The notes under the pieces: generated by a model
What the model was told of the DNA's origin: nothing
The model's input: the letters and a program-made list of their open reading frames with translations, nothing else
Databases searched by the model: none
Shown here: one piece after another, positions 33,936-41,414 of the stretch
Layout: every line of letters starts with the position of its first letter
Position numbering within the stretch: position 1 is the stretch's first letter
NCBI RefSeq assembly: GCF_937859865.1
Contig: NZ_CALMAT010000005.1
Span: 5,627 to 50,176 of the forward strand
From: an uncultured Mucilaginibacter sp.
GTDB lineage: Bacteria > Bacteroidota > Bacteroidia > Sphingobacteriales > Sphingobacteriaceae
DNA: 44,550 nucleotides
Direction of reading: 5' to 3'
Position numbers and translations under genes: made by a program

Positions 33936-34643
33936 TCAGTTGGTTAATTTAATGAAGATTTTTTCCAACGATTGGTTTTGGTGCTGCTGGTACAAATTGG
34001 AAAGTGCATCATCGGCCACAATTTTTCCTTTGTTGATGATGATGACCTGGTCGCAAATTGCCTCTACTTCCTGCATAATATGGGTTGATAAAATCACAGT
34101 TTTGTTTTTGCCCAGATCTTTGATCAAACTGCGGATGCCGATCAATTGGTTTGGGTCCAGGCCGGAAGTTGGTTCATCCAAAATCAAAACCTGCGGGTTG
34201 TGCAAAATGGCCTGCGCCAGGCCAACGCGCTGTTTGTAGCCTTTAGAAAGCTGTCCGATCTTTTTTCGCTGTTCCGGCCCTAAACCGGTTTGCTCAATCA
34301 CTTCGGCGATCCGTTTTTCCGGCTCGTGGATTTGATGGATGGAAGCCACAAAATGCAATGCTTCTTTTACATACAAATCCTGGTACAAGGCATTACTCTC
34401 GGGCAGGTAACCAATTTGCCGCCGCACCTGCAATGCTTCTTTTACCGTATCAAAACCGTTGACCGTTGCCGTACCGGAAGTTTGCGGGATAAAGCAAGTC
34501 AAAATTTTCATCGTGGTCGATTTCCCGGCACCGTTTGGGCCGAGAAAGCCAAGCACTTTTCCTGGTTCTGCGGAGAAAGAAATGGCATCAATAGCTTTTT
34601 GTGTGCCGTAGGTTTTAGAGAGGTTTTGGACTTGGATGCTCAT
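33936..34643 (-). CDS. gldA: GldA, gliding-motility-associated ABC transporter ATPase
   Basis: 235 residues, an ABC ATPase with Walker A GPNGAGKST (35-43), signature LSKGYKQRVGLAQ, Walker B VLILDEPTSGLD and switch His in ILSTHIMQEVE. High similarity in layout to GldA (MSIQVQNLSKTYG start, DLYVKEALHFVASIH). It should energise GldF/GldG, encoded 3-5 kb downstream on the same strand. Two exact 12-mer copies 75 bases apart are both read as Val-Lys-Glu-Ala-Leu (residues 67-71 and 92-96). Confidence 0.92.
   Translation of the reverse strand: MSIQVQNLSKTYGTQKAIDAISFSAEPGKVLGFLGPNGAGKSTTMKILTCFIPQTSGTATVNGFDTVKEALQVRRQIGYLPESNALYQDLYVKEALHFVASIHQIHEPEKRIAEVIEQTGLGPEQRKKIGQLSKGYKQRVGLAQAILHNPQVLILDEPTSGLDPNQLIGIRSLIKDLGKNKTVILSTHIMQEVEAICDQVIIINKGKIVADDALSNLYQQHQNQSLEKIFIKLTN
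34358..34369 (-). repeat. Dispersed 12-mer inside gldA (copy 1)
   Basis: Minus strand TAAAAGAAGCAT, exact; coding for Val-Lys-Glu-Ala-Leu at residues 92-96. Confidence 0.65.
34433..34444 (-). repeat. Dispersed 12-mer inside gldA (copy 2)
   Basis: Minus strand TAAAAGAAGCAT, exact, 75 bases from copy 1; coding for Val-Lys-Glu-Ala-Leu at residues 67-71. Flank CCGGTAAAAG differs little from intergenic copies. Confidence 0.65.
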
Positions 34644-34649
34644 AAATGG

Positions 34650-34681
34650 CTATTAGCTTTAAGCTTTCGGCTATCAGCTTC
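34650..34681. repeat. Short AGCT/TAAGCTT low-complexity repeat
   Basis: GGCTATTAGCTTTAAGCTTT followed by CGGCTATCAGCTT: imperfect copies of a GGCTATNAGCTT unit filling the gap between gldA and the DUF5615 gene. Such AGCTTTAAGC tracts occur between Bacteroidota genes. Confidence 0.4.
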
Positions 34682-35030
34682 ACCGAATGATAACTCCGTC
34701 AGCACTAAGTTCAAGAAAATCATAACTTTCAAAAAGTGATTCTATCAAAGCCAAATTGTTTCTAATCAAATCGAATAAAATCCGATTTCTGGTATTACCT
34801 GTGGTTATCAGTAAAAGTTTCGAAGGTTTTTTGTACATTACATGAGCGTAATAAAAGTCATAATCTTTAGTGATCATTATGCGACTTTCTTCATCAGCAA
34901 AATCTATAATAATATTGTCTGGAGTAAGTGTTCCGATCAATAATTCTCCGACGTGTTTAGTATTATAACCTTTTTGCTTCAATATTTCACATAATAATGG
35001 CGAAATGTGTGCATCAATCAGAAACTTCAT
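34680..35030 (-). CDS. DUF5615 PIN-like protein, putative toxin (left pair)
   Basis: About 116 residues from MKFLIDAHISPLLCEILKQK; the frame is open further upstream but the ATG at 35030 overlaps the partner's stop as ATGA. The family has the PIN-like acidic pattern: Asp in LIDAHIS, Asp/Glu in FADEESRIMITKDYDF and a late TTGNTRN. DUF5615 proteins pair with DUF433 proteins and are considered RNase-type toxin candidates. Function inferred from family and context. Confidence 0.85.
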   Translation of the reverse strand: MKFLIDAHISPLLCEILKQKGYNTKHVGELLIGTLTPDNIIIDFADEESRIMITKDYDFYYAHVMYKKPSKLLLITTGNTRNRILFDLIRNNLALIESLFESYDFLELSADGVIIR

Positions 35031-35266
35031 GCAAGAACTGCAGAAACAAATTTTACCCGAAGCAATTTCGCTGCAAAAGCCAAGCAAGCTAAAATATCTT
35101 CTTCTTGCAATTCTGGAAAATCTTCTAAAATCTCCTGATTAGTCATTCCGGAGGATAACAAATCTAAAATTACTTCTACCATGTACCTTCTATTACGGAT
35201 CGTTGGTTTACCATGACAGATTTCTGGATTGATGGTAATTCTGCTTAACAGCTCTTTTTCGTTCAT
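35027..35266 (-). CDS. DUF433 protein, putative antitoxin (left pair)
   Basis: A 79-residue protein with the DUF433 helix-turn-helix-like pattern: ITINPEICHGKPTIRNRRYM, VEVILDLLSSGMTNQEILED and FPELQEEDILACLAFAAK. Family members are partners of DUF5615 or MNT/PIN-like toxins and probably bind their own promoter. 4-base overlap with the DUF5615 gene. Divergent from glyS, with a 127-base shared upstream region. Confidence 0.87.
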   Translation of the reverse strand: MNEKELLSRITINPEICHGKPTIRNRRYMVEVILDLLSSGMTNQEILEDFPELQEEDILACLAFAAKLLRVKFVSAVLA

Positions 35267-35393
35267 GTTCTCTTCTTTGAATATTGCTTCACGAAATTAC
35301 ACACTTTTTACATATTTATTTCTCATAAGTTACCATGATTTGCTCAAACTACTTACTAGATATTCACACATCTTTCACATCTTTGCCCCCGTT

Positions 35394-36866
35394 ATGAGCA
35401 AAAACAACGACGAGCTTTTCAAAAACGTGATCGCCCATGCCAAAGAGTATGGCTTTGTGTTCCAGTCCAGCGAAATTTATGATGGTTTGAGTGCAGTTTA
35501 TGATTACGGCCAGTACGGTGCCGAATTGAAAAACAACATCAAAACCTATTGGTGGAAAGCGATGGTGCAGTTAAACGAAAATATTGTAGGCATTGATTCT
35601 GCTATTTTTATGCACCCAAAAATTTGGGAAGCCAGCGGACACGTGGCAGGTTTTAACGACCCGATGATTGATAACAAGGATTCTAAAAAGCGTTACCGGG
35701 CCGACCAGTTGCTGGAAGATAAGATTGCGAAATACGATAAAGAAGGCAAAACCGACAAAGCAGAAACGTTGCAGTTGGCCATGGACGACGCTTTAAAAGC
35801 TGAAGATTTTTCCCGGTTAAAAGAACTGATTGAAGAACATGAAATTGCCGATCCGGTTTCGGGAACGCGGAATTGGACAGAAGTCCGGCAATTTAACTTG
35901 ATGTTTTCCACACAATTTGGCGCGATGGCAGAAGGTTCTGATCAGGTTTATTTACGACCAGAAACTGCTCAAGGGATTTTTGTCAACTTTTTAAACGTGC
36001 AGAAATCAGGAAGAATGAAAATTCCTTTTGGTATTGCACAAATTGGAAAAGCTTTCCGCAACGAAGTAATTGCCCGTCAGTTTATTTTACGGATGCGCGA
36101 ATTTGAACAGATGGAAATGCAGTTTTTCATCAAACCAGGAACCGAAATGGAATGGTTTGCGCATTGGAAAGCAGCACGTTTAAAATGGCATTTGGCTTTG
36201 GGTACTTCGCCCGAAAAATACCGTTTTCACGACCATACCAAATTGGCACATTACGCCAATGCGGCCACGGATATTGAATTTGAGTTTCCGTTTGGGTTTA
36301 AAGAAGTAGAAGGAATCCATAGCCGTACTGATTTTGATTTATCTCAGCATGAAAAATTTTCCGGCAAAAAACTGCGTTTCTTTGATCCGCAGGAAACCGA
36401 CAAAGAGAAACAAAGCTACGTGCCCTATGTGATCGAAACTTCCATTGGTTTAGACCGCATGTTTTTACTCACGCTCATCAACGCTTACGAAGAACAGGAT
36501 TTAAGCGAAGGCGATAAAAAAGACAGCCGCATGGTGTTGAAGTTTCCTCCTGCTTTGGCACCGATCAAAGCAACCGTGCTTCCTTTAACCAAAAAAGATG
36601 GTTTGCCCGAAAAAGCACGCGACATTATGGACAAGCTGAAACTGGATTTCAATTTACAATATGATGAAAAGGATTCGATCGGCAAACGTTACCGCCGCCA
36701 AGATGCGATTGGAACACCGTTTTGTATCACCGTAGATCATCAGACTTTAGAGGATAATTCCGTAACCATCCGCCATCGCGATACCATGGTGCAGGAACGG
36801 GTAAATGCTGATGATCTGGAAAAAATAATTGGCGATTTGGTAAGCTGGAAAAAGGTGTTGGCATAG
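35394..36866 (+). CDS. glyS: Glycyl-tRNA synthetase (single-chain type)
   Basis: 490 residues from MSKNNDELFKNVIAHAKEYG at 35394; the open frame begins at 35229 but that leader is non-conserved. Class II synthetase of the alpha2 type (as in eukaryotes and Bacteroidota), not the alpha2beta2 type. Motifs: YDGLSAVYDYGQYGAELKNN, YLRPETAQGIFVNF, RNEVIARQFILRMREFEQME (motif 2), YVIETSIGLDRM (motif 3) and a C-terminal anticodon-binding domain (TVLPLTKKDGLPEKARDIMD, RYRRQDAIGTPFC). Attaches glycine to tRNA-Gly. It is flanked on both sides by DUF433/DUF5615 pairs reading away from it or with it. Confidence 0.97.
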   Translation: MSKNNDELFKNVIAHAKEYGFVFQSSEIYDGLSAVYDYGQYGAELKNNIKTYWWKAMVQLNENIVGIDSAIFMHPKIWEASGHVAGFNDPMIDNKDSKKRYRADQLLEDKIAKYDKEGKTDKAETLQLAMDDALKAEDFSRLKELIEEHEIADPVSGTRNWTEVRQFNLMFSTQFGAMAEGSDQVYLRPETAQGIFVNFLNVQKSGRMKIPFGIAQIGKAFRNEVIARQFILRMREFEQMEMQFFIKPGTEMEWFAHWKAARLKWHLALGTSPEKYRFHDHTKLAHYANAATDIEFEFPFGFKEVEGIHSRTDFDLSQHEKFSGKKLRFFDPQETDKEKQSYVPYVIETSIGLDRMFLLTLINAYEEQDLSEGDKKDSRMVLKFPPALAPIKATVLPLTKKDGLPEKARDIMDKLKLDFNLQYDEKDSIGKRYRRQDAIGTPFCITVDHQTLEDNSVTIRHRDTMVQERVNADDLEKIIGDLVSWKKVLA

Positions 36867-36906
36867 GTTGAATTACAATCGTTATATTTGGTAAAAGCAA
36901 AAACTG

Positions 36907-37131
36907 ATGGAAAACTGGAAAGCAAGAATTACGATAAACCCTGAACAATGCGGCGGACGACCTTGTATTCGTGGCATGAGGATTCGGGTAATTGATATTT
37001 TGGATTTGCTTGCTAATGGACTTACGCAGAACCAGATTGTAGAAGAATTGCCAGATTTAGAATTAGCCGATGTGGAAGCTGCTGTAAAATATGCTATAAG
37101 TAAAACGAACCACCCGGTAATCACTTCATGA
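36907..37131 (+). CDS. DUF433 protein, putative antitoxin (right pair)
   Basis: A 74-residue protein: MENWKARITINPEQCGGRPC, IRGMRIRVIDILDLLANGLT, QNQIVEELPDLELADVEAAV. Clear DUF433 pattern, starting 40 bases after glyS. The sequence differs considerably from the left-hand DUF433 protein, so this is not a recent copy. ATGA overlap with the next gene. Confidence 0.87.
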   Translation: MENWKARITINPEQCGGRPCIRGMRIRVIDILDLLANGLTQNQIVEELPDLELADVEAAVKYAISKTNHPVITS

Positions 37132-37475
37132 CGATTTGGATAGATGCACAAATTTCTCCTGCAATTGCTGCTTTTGTAAACCGTAATTTCACTGGTGTTG
37201 AAGCGAAATCTGTTCGGTCTTTAAATTTGCTCAACTCTGATGACGTAGAGATATTTATGAAAGCAAGGGCAGAAAATGCAATCATTATGAGTAAAGATGT
37301 TGATTTTTTAAATTTGCTCGAACAATTTGGCGTTCCTCCTCAAATTATATGGATTACTTGCGGTAATACCTCTAACACCTATATGTGTAATATTTTGCAA
37401 CTTGCTTTAGAACAAGCGTTACAAATACTAACTGCTGGTGAACCGATGGTTGAAATAAGCAATATGATTAAATAA
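37128..37475 (+). CDS. DUF5615 PIN-like protein, putative toxin (right pair)
   Basis: A 115-residue protein: MTIWIDAQISPAIAAFVNRN, an acidic SDDVEIFMKARAENAIIMSK then DVDFLNLLEQFG, and ITCGNTSN. Same PIN-like acidic layout as the left-hand protein (Asp in WIDAQIS, Asp in SKDVDF). 4-base overlap with its DUF433 partner. Confidence 0.85.
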   Translation: MTIWIDAQISPAIAAFVNRNFTGVEAKSVRSLNLLNSDDVEIFMKARAENAIIMSKDVDFLNLLEQFGVPPQIIWITCGNTSNTYMCNILQLALEQALQILTAGEPMVEISNMIK

Positions 37476-37489
37476 TAAAAACCAAACCC

Positions 37490-37795
37490 ATGTTTACACA
37501 CCACGTTTTCTTCTGGCTAAAAAATAAAATCAGCGATGCCGACCGGGAAGATTTGTTAAAAGGCTTGCAAACTTTAGCAGCTATCGAACCTAAAAACCTG
37601 ATCCATATCGGCATAAAAGCAACTACCAACCGGCCAGTGATTGATACTTCGTATGATTTTTCTTTATTGTTGATTTTCAACAATTTAAAAGAGCAGGAAA
37701 GTTACCAGGTGCATGCGGTACACCAGGAATTTGTTAAAAACTGCCAGCACCTTTGGGAAAAAGTTACCATTTATGATGCTGTTGATGCTGCTTGA
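37490..37795 (+). CDS. Dabb family (stress-responsive A/B barrel) protein
   Basis: A 101-residue protein, the size of a single Dabb domain: MFTHHVFFWLKNKISDADRE, DLLKGLQTLAAIEPKNLIHI, DTSYDFSLLLIFNNLKEQES and YQVHAVHQEFVKNCQHLWEK. Ferredoxin-like dimeric barrel; role unknown. The 3' end has a GATGCTG repeat (four GATGCT units from 37774) that runs into a 12-mer copy, with the TGA stop overlapping it. Confidence 0.85.
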   Translation: MFTHHVFFWLKNKISDADREDLLKGLQTLAAIEPKNLIHIGIKATTNRPVIDTSYDFSLLLIFNNLKEQESYQVHAVHQEFVKNCQHLWEKVTIYDAVDAA

Positions 37796-37867
37796 TGCTT
37801 CTTTTACCATACAAAAAACGCGCTCCCAAAAATCAGGAACGCGTTTTTTATGCCATAAAAACAGCAT
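37795..37867. terminator. Bidirectional terminator flanked by inverted 12-mers
   Basis: Core stem AAAAAACGCG (37813-37822) with CGCGTTTTTT (37840-37849), a strong terminator between convergent genes. Directly outside it are ATGCTTCTTTTA (37795-37806, GAAG type) and TAAAAACAGCAT (37856-37867, ACAG type), so the motif pair frames the hairpin and touches the stop codons of both genes. Confidence 0.85.
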
Positions 37868-39195
37868 CAATGGTTAACCGGATTGTCCGGCCGTTTGATG
37901 GTTCCGTTGATGTATAAAATCTGGTCAACTTTTTTCGGGTCGCCCTGGTAAACCCAACTGATGTTGCCGACGTAACGGCGGAAAGCCGTATTCACTTCGT
38001 CCGGCGTTAGTTTTTTCACGTCATCTGCCAAAGTTAAAGAGCGTTTCCAGTTATCGTGCAAAACTTCGTTAGCTGCGATGGATGAAGCCTGTGCACTGTT
38101 GGTTTCCTGTTTATAGTAAAAGCTGGTGAGGAAGGTAGTTTTCATATCTTTCACTTCGGCAGCATTAAAACCTTCTTTTTTAATCCGTTCTACCAATTGG
38201 TCAAATACCTTAATATAAGCATCGGGTTGCGTTGTAGAAACCACAAAACGGGCAGAAGCTGTAGCGCCGCCGCTAAAATAAGCACTCGGCGCGTAAGATA
38301 AACCGTTGTTGGTGCGCACGTCCAGAAAATGCTTGTCGTAAAAAATACGCATAGCAACCTGGAAAGCGTCAAAATCAGGCGTTCCGGGCTGCGGCCCACT
38401 GGTAATGCCTTCGATATAATTGGTCGCCAATTCTTTTGGCGTTGCGGTAAAGGTGTTTTTATAAATGCGGAACGATGATTTTTTAAGGGTAAAAGAAGCA
38501 CCGGGTTTAATGCCGTCCAACATCGCTTTTACTTTGTTTTCAATTTCGGATTTATCCAGATCGGCAACTACCACAACCAACATCCGGCTACGCGTTAAAA
38601 TAGATTGGTAATAAGCTTTGGTAGCAGCCGCCGTGAAACTTTGCAAAGATTCAACCGTTCCCATTGGGTCTTTGGCGTAATCGCGTCCGGCAAAAGCAAC
38701 CTGTTCTGCAAATTTATTAATGGCGGCATCCGGCCGAGAGTTTTGTGCTTTCAAATTATTAATGGCATCCTGTTTTACACGCGCAAATTCTTTTTCATCA
38801 AACCGCGGCTGGGTCAAAGCATCAACATAAAGCGGCCAAACGGTATTAAAATCGCCTTTGATGCAGTTCATCCTAAACACGGCGTAATCCTTGCTGGTGT
38901 AGCCGTAAACCTGCGCGCTCACTTTGTCCAGCTTGTTTTTGAAGCTGTTTTTATCATCGTTTTTTGTGCCGCATTCCGTTAAGGCCGACATGGCCAATGA
39001 TTCAATCCCGGTTTTATCTGCCGCATAGTTTTGAACGCCGCCTTTCAAAACGGTTTGCACTTCTACAATATCGTTTCCGCTGGGCTGTACAATTACTTTT
39101 ACGCCGTCAACCGTCATTTCGTAAGCTGGTTTTTGGGCTTGTGCCAGATTAAATAACCAACCGGTTAAAAACAGCACGATCAGGGTTTTTTTCAT
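37867..39195 (-). CDS. M16 family peptidase-like protein lacking the zinc motif
   Basis: About 442 residues from MKKTLIVLFLTGWLFNLAQA (signal peptide); open 16 codons further upstream. Insulinase/M16 fold: GGVQNYAADKTGIESLAMSA takes the place of the HxxEH helix, and RSRMLVVVVADLD, NGLSYAPSAYFSGG and FLTSFYYKQETNSAQASSIA are typical M16C parts. The HxxEH zinc site is absent, so this is the non-catalytic half of a pair. The active-type half is encoded 16 bases upstream. Periplasmic. A near-copy of the 12-mer lies at 38490-38501. Confidence 0.88.
   Translation of the reverse strand: MKKTLIVLFLTGWLFNLAQAQKPAYEMTVDGVKVIVQPSGNDIVEVQTVLKGGVQNYAADKTGIESLAMSALTECGTKNDDKNSFKNKLDKVSAQVYGYTSKDYAVFRMNCIKGDFNTVWPLYVDALTQPRFDEKEFARVKQDAINNLKAQNSRPDAAINKFAEQVAFAGRDYAKDPMGTVESLQSFTAAATKAYYQSILTRSRMLVVVVADLDKSEIENKVKAMLDGIKPGASFTLKKSSFRIYKNTFTATPKELATNYIEGITSGPQPGTPDFDAFQVAMRIFYDKHFLDVRTNNGLSYAPSAYFSGGATASARFVVSTTQPDAYIKVFDQLVERIKKEGFNAAEVKDMKTTFLTSFYYKQETNSAQASSIAANEVLHDNWKRSLTLADDVKKLTPDEVNTAFRRYVGNISWVYQGDPKKVDQILYINGTIKRPDNPVNH
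38490..38501 (+). repeat. Near-copy of the dispersed 12-mer inside an M16 gene
   Basis: TAAAAGAAGCAC preceded by GATTTTTTAAGGG, so the extended half is present although coding (Gly-Ala-Ser-Phe-Thr-Leu on the gene strand). Confidence 0.55.
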
Positions 39196-39211
39196 GAGGT
39201 TTTGTGTGAGG

Positions 39212-40594
39212 TTATTTAGGTGCAACAAAAAAGGAAGAAACATTGGCCTGCTTGTTCAATGCCGCGTTTAAAACAATGCCTGCCACAACCGGCTTTTTAA
39301 TAATGTAAGTGCTCAGGAATTTTTTAATATCGGCACGCGTTACTTTTTGGTAATTTTTTTCCAGATCAGTTGCATAATCCAACGATGTGCTGCACCAATG
39401 GTAACTTAACTGGCCGGGCAAACTGGATGGTTTTTCTTTCCGGCTGATATCATTTCGCAGTAAAATCGCTTTCGCATCTTCCAATTGCTGGTCGGTATAA
39501 TAATCCGGGCTGGCAAAAAGCGCAATCTGGTGGTTCACTTCATCAAAACATTCTTTTAGTTTAGTAGGGTTTGGCACGATGTCCATTTCTATCGGGCCGG
39601 TATAGCGCGCCGTAGAATAATTCAGTCCTGCATTGGTAGCCAGCCCTTTATCAACCAAAGCTTGTTGCAGTTTGGATGAATTTAAACCAACAATCGTTGA
39701 AAAAACATCGGCAGCCAAAGTAGCGGCAGAATCCGTTCCGGCAGAAGGGCCTTGCCACGAAAACATCATATAAGGCGTTTCGGCGATAGAAGATTCTTTC
39801 ACAAAAAAAGCAGGCTTGCTTAATGGTTTAAAAGGCGGGATCGGATACTTTTTCTGCGGGTCTTCTGCTGCCGGAGTCCAGCTACCGAAAATAGTTTCGG
39901 CCATTTTAAAAGCGTCATCATGGTTTACATCGCCGCAAATCGTCAGCAAACTGTTGTTCGGCACGTAATATTTATCCTTGATGATCATCATTTTGGCCGG
40001 CGTTGCCGTGTTGATAATTTCGTGGATGCCAATTGGGTTTTTCCGCGTGATCTGGTCTCCCCACAAATACTTTTGCGATTCGTGCCATAACTGAAAATCC
40101 GGATCGCTTTCTGCCCGCTGAAACTCGCCGTCAACCACCGGCCGTTCCTTTTTCATATCTTCTTCCCGGTAAATCGGAAAACGGATGGCGGCATTCATAA
40201 ACCTTAAACCGGCATTCAGGCTGTCTTTATCAAACGTAAAAAAATAATTCACACGTTCTACATCAGTCGTCCCGTTCCAGATTGCGCCCAGTTCCTGCGT
40301 ACGTTTCAAAAATTTTTCCTGCGTCGGATAATCTTTGTTCGCCTTAAAAAACATGTGCTCGAACAAGTGCGAAAGCCCGCTGTATTCTGGTCCTTCCGTG
40401 TAAGCGCCGTTTTTTACGGCAATCTCAATGGTGGTTAGCGGAACTTTTCGGTTTTCAATCACCACAACCTGCAAACCATTGGGCAATTTTTTCCAGTAAT
40501 AATTTTCGGGCAAATGCGGGTCGCTGGCAAGGCATACTGTTTTTAGCAGGCAAAAAAGCAGCAAGCCCAATAAATGTAAAGATTTTGTTTTCAT
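39212..40594 (-). CDS. M16 family zinc metallopeptidase
   Basis: A 460-residue protein with signal peptide (MKTKSLHLLGLLLFCLLKTV then CLAS). Zinc-binding inverted motif HLFEH (His76, Glu79, His80) in YSGLSHLFEHMFFKANKDYP. Further: ELGAIWNGTTDVERVNYFFT, SLLTICGDVNHDDAF, SSKLQQALVDKGLATNAGL. Processes small peptides in the periplasm together with its partner gene product. Same strand, 16-base gap, so one operon. Substrate unknown. Confidence 0.92.
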   Translation of the reverse strand: MKTKSLHLLGLLLFCLLKTVCLASDPHLPENYYWKKLPNGLQVVVIENRKVPLTTIEIAVKNGAYTEGPEYSGLSHLFEHMFFKANKDYPTQEKFLKRTQELGAIWNGTTDVERVNYFFTFDKDSLNAGLRFMNAAIRFPIYREEDMKKERPVVDGEFQRAESDPDFQLWHESQKYLWGDQITRKNPIGIHEIINTATPAKMMIIKDKYYVPNNSLLTICGDVNHDDAFKMAETIFGSWTPAAEDPQKKYPIPPFKPLSKPAFFVKESSIAETPYMMFSWQGPSAGTDSAATLAADVFSTIVGLNSSKLQQALVDKGLATNAGLNYSTARYTGPIEMDIVPNPTKLKECFDEVNHQIALFASPDYYTDQQLEDAKAILLRNDISRKEKPSSLPGQLSYHWCSTSLDYATDLEKNYQKVTRADIKKFLSTYIIKKPVVAGIVLNAALNKQANVSSFFVAPK

Positions 40595-40710
40595 GTAACT
40601 CGATTTTAGGAACGGAAATTATTAATTTTTTTTCAGAAACAAACAGGCAGGTTTCAATAAAAGCAAGCTTTTCATCCATCCGGTATAAACTTGTTAATCC
40701 ATACCAAATT

Positions 40711-40738
40711 TACTGTTTTTATGCCGGTAAAAACAGTA
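40711..40738. repeat. Perfect inverted pair of ACAG-type 12-mers
   Basis: TACTGTTTTTA (40711-40721), 6-base spacer TGCCGG, TAAAAACAGTA (40728-40738): perfect 11-base inverted repeat in the 250-base gap between divergent genes. Outer bases deviate from the 12-mer at the last position. Confidence 0.8.
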
Positions 40739-40844
40739 AGTTTTTTAACGTAAAGTAATTTGAAAACAGGCTTAATTTTTTTGAAAAACCAACGTAACTA
40801 ACTGAAAATGTACACGTATAACACTTCACCAACCAACAAAACCA

Positions 40845-41153
40845 ATGAAAAGATTTAGCTATTTCTACTTGTTTGCCATCTTAGTAGTTGCTGCCACTTA
40901 TGCTTATTTACTTTTAACTTATTTCTGGATTATGACAGCCTTTATCGTTGCTTCAAGCTTGTTTAGTTTTATGGTTTTTTTAGTAAAAACCCGTGTTACA
41001 AACACGGTTACAGACGAACTGTACCAAGAACAACCGATTGATTTTTATAAAACCGAAACCAGGACAAGCTATTACTTGAACACGGAAGAATCGTACTTCG
41101 ATAAGGACTTGTCTTTTTTTGATGAAGAGCTTAAACAGGCCAACGCCAGCTAA
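40845..41153 (+). CDS. Small membrane protein, unknown function
   Basis: A 102-residue protein with two adjacent hydrophobic helices (about 6-26 and 28-46: YFYLFAILVVAATYAYLLLT and WIMTAFIVASSLFSFMVFLV), then a hydrophilic, acidic, Tyr/Phe-rich tail (EESYFDKDLSFFDEELKQAN). No recognised domain. Standalone, divergent from the M16 pair; a hairpin follows at 41248. Confidence 0.65.
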   Translation: MKRFSYFYLFAILVVAATYAYLLLTYFWIMTAFIVASSLFSFMVFLVKTRVTNTVTDELYQEQPIDFYKTETRTSYYLNTEESYFDKDLSFFDEELKQANAS

Positions 41154-41193
41154 ACAAAGCAGCGCAAAAACGGCCTGATAAAACAACAAGCCC

Positions 41194-41216
41194 ATACTGT
41201 TTTTATCCTGCAAATT
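41194..41216 (-). repeat. Dispersed 12-mer (ACAG type), extended form
   Basis: On the minus strand a TAAAAACAGTAT copy (41194-41205) is preceded by AAAATTTGCAGGA. Confidence 0.7.
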
Positions 41217-41247
41217 TTAGCGGCAGGAGCAATTTCAAGCCGATCAA

Positions 41248-41291
41248 AAAGCAGCTTTTTTGCAGAAGTTTTTTCTGCCGAAGCTGCTTTT
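41248..41291. terminator. Nested hairpin, probable terminator
   Basis: AAAAGCAGCTT and AAGCTGCTTTT form the outer stem; GCAGAA and TTCTGC form an inner one. About 100 bases after the small membrane protein gene, with T-rich DNA following. Confidence 0.55.
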
Positions 41292-41322
41292 GTGTTTTGC
41301 CCCGGTCTGGCCGCAAACGCAC

Positions 41323-41344
41323 ATACTGTTTTTACCGGTATATT
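41323..41344 (-). repeat. Dispersed 12-mer (ACAG type), extended form
   Basis: On the minus strand a TAAAAACAGTAT copy (41323-41334) is preceded by AAATATACCGG. It is 80 bases upstream of the exonuclease start. Confidence 0.7.
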
Positions 41345-41414
41345 TTCTATTTTGATAAATCCTCGTAATTTTAAAACGCCAATTAGAATTACCTGATGAG
41401 ATTGATTTTTTGTT

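Noticed and set aside
34680-37475. Recent inverted duplication around glyS
   Set aside because: The two DUF433 and two DUF5615 proteins differ too much in sequence to be recent copies.
37774-37800. GATGCT microsatellite as a separate mobile repeat
   Set aside because: It encodes the last residues of the Dabb protein (DAVDAA) and is explained by codon use plus the adjacent motif copy.
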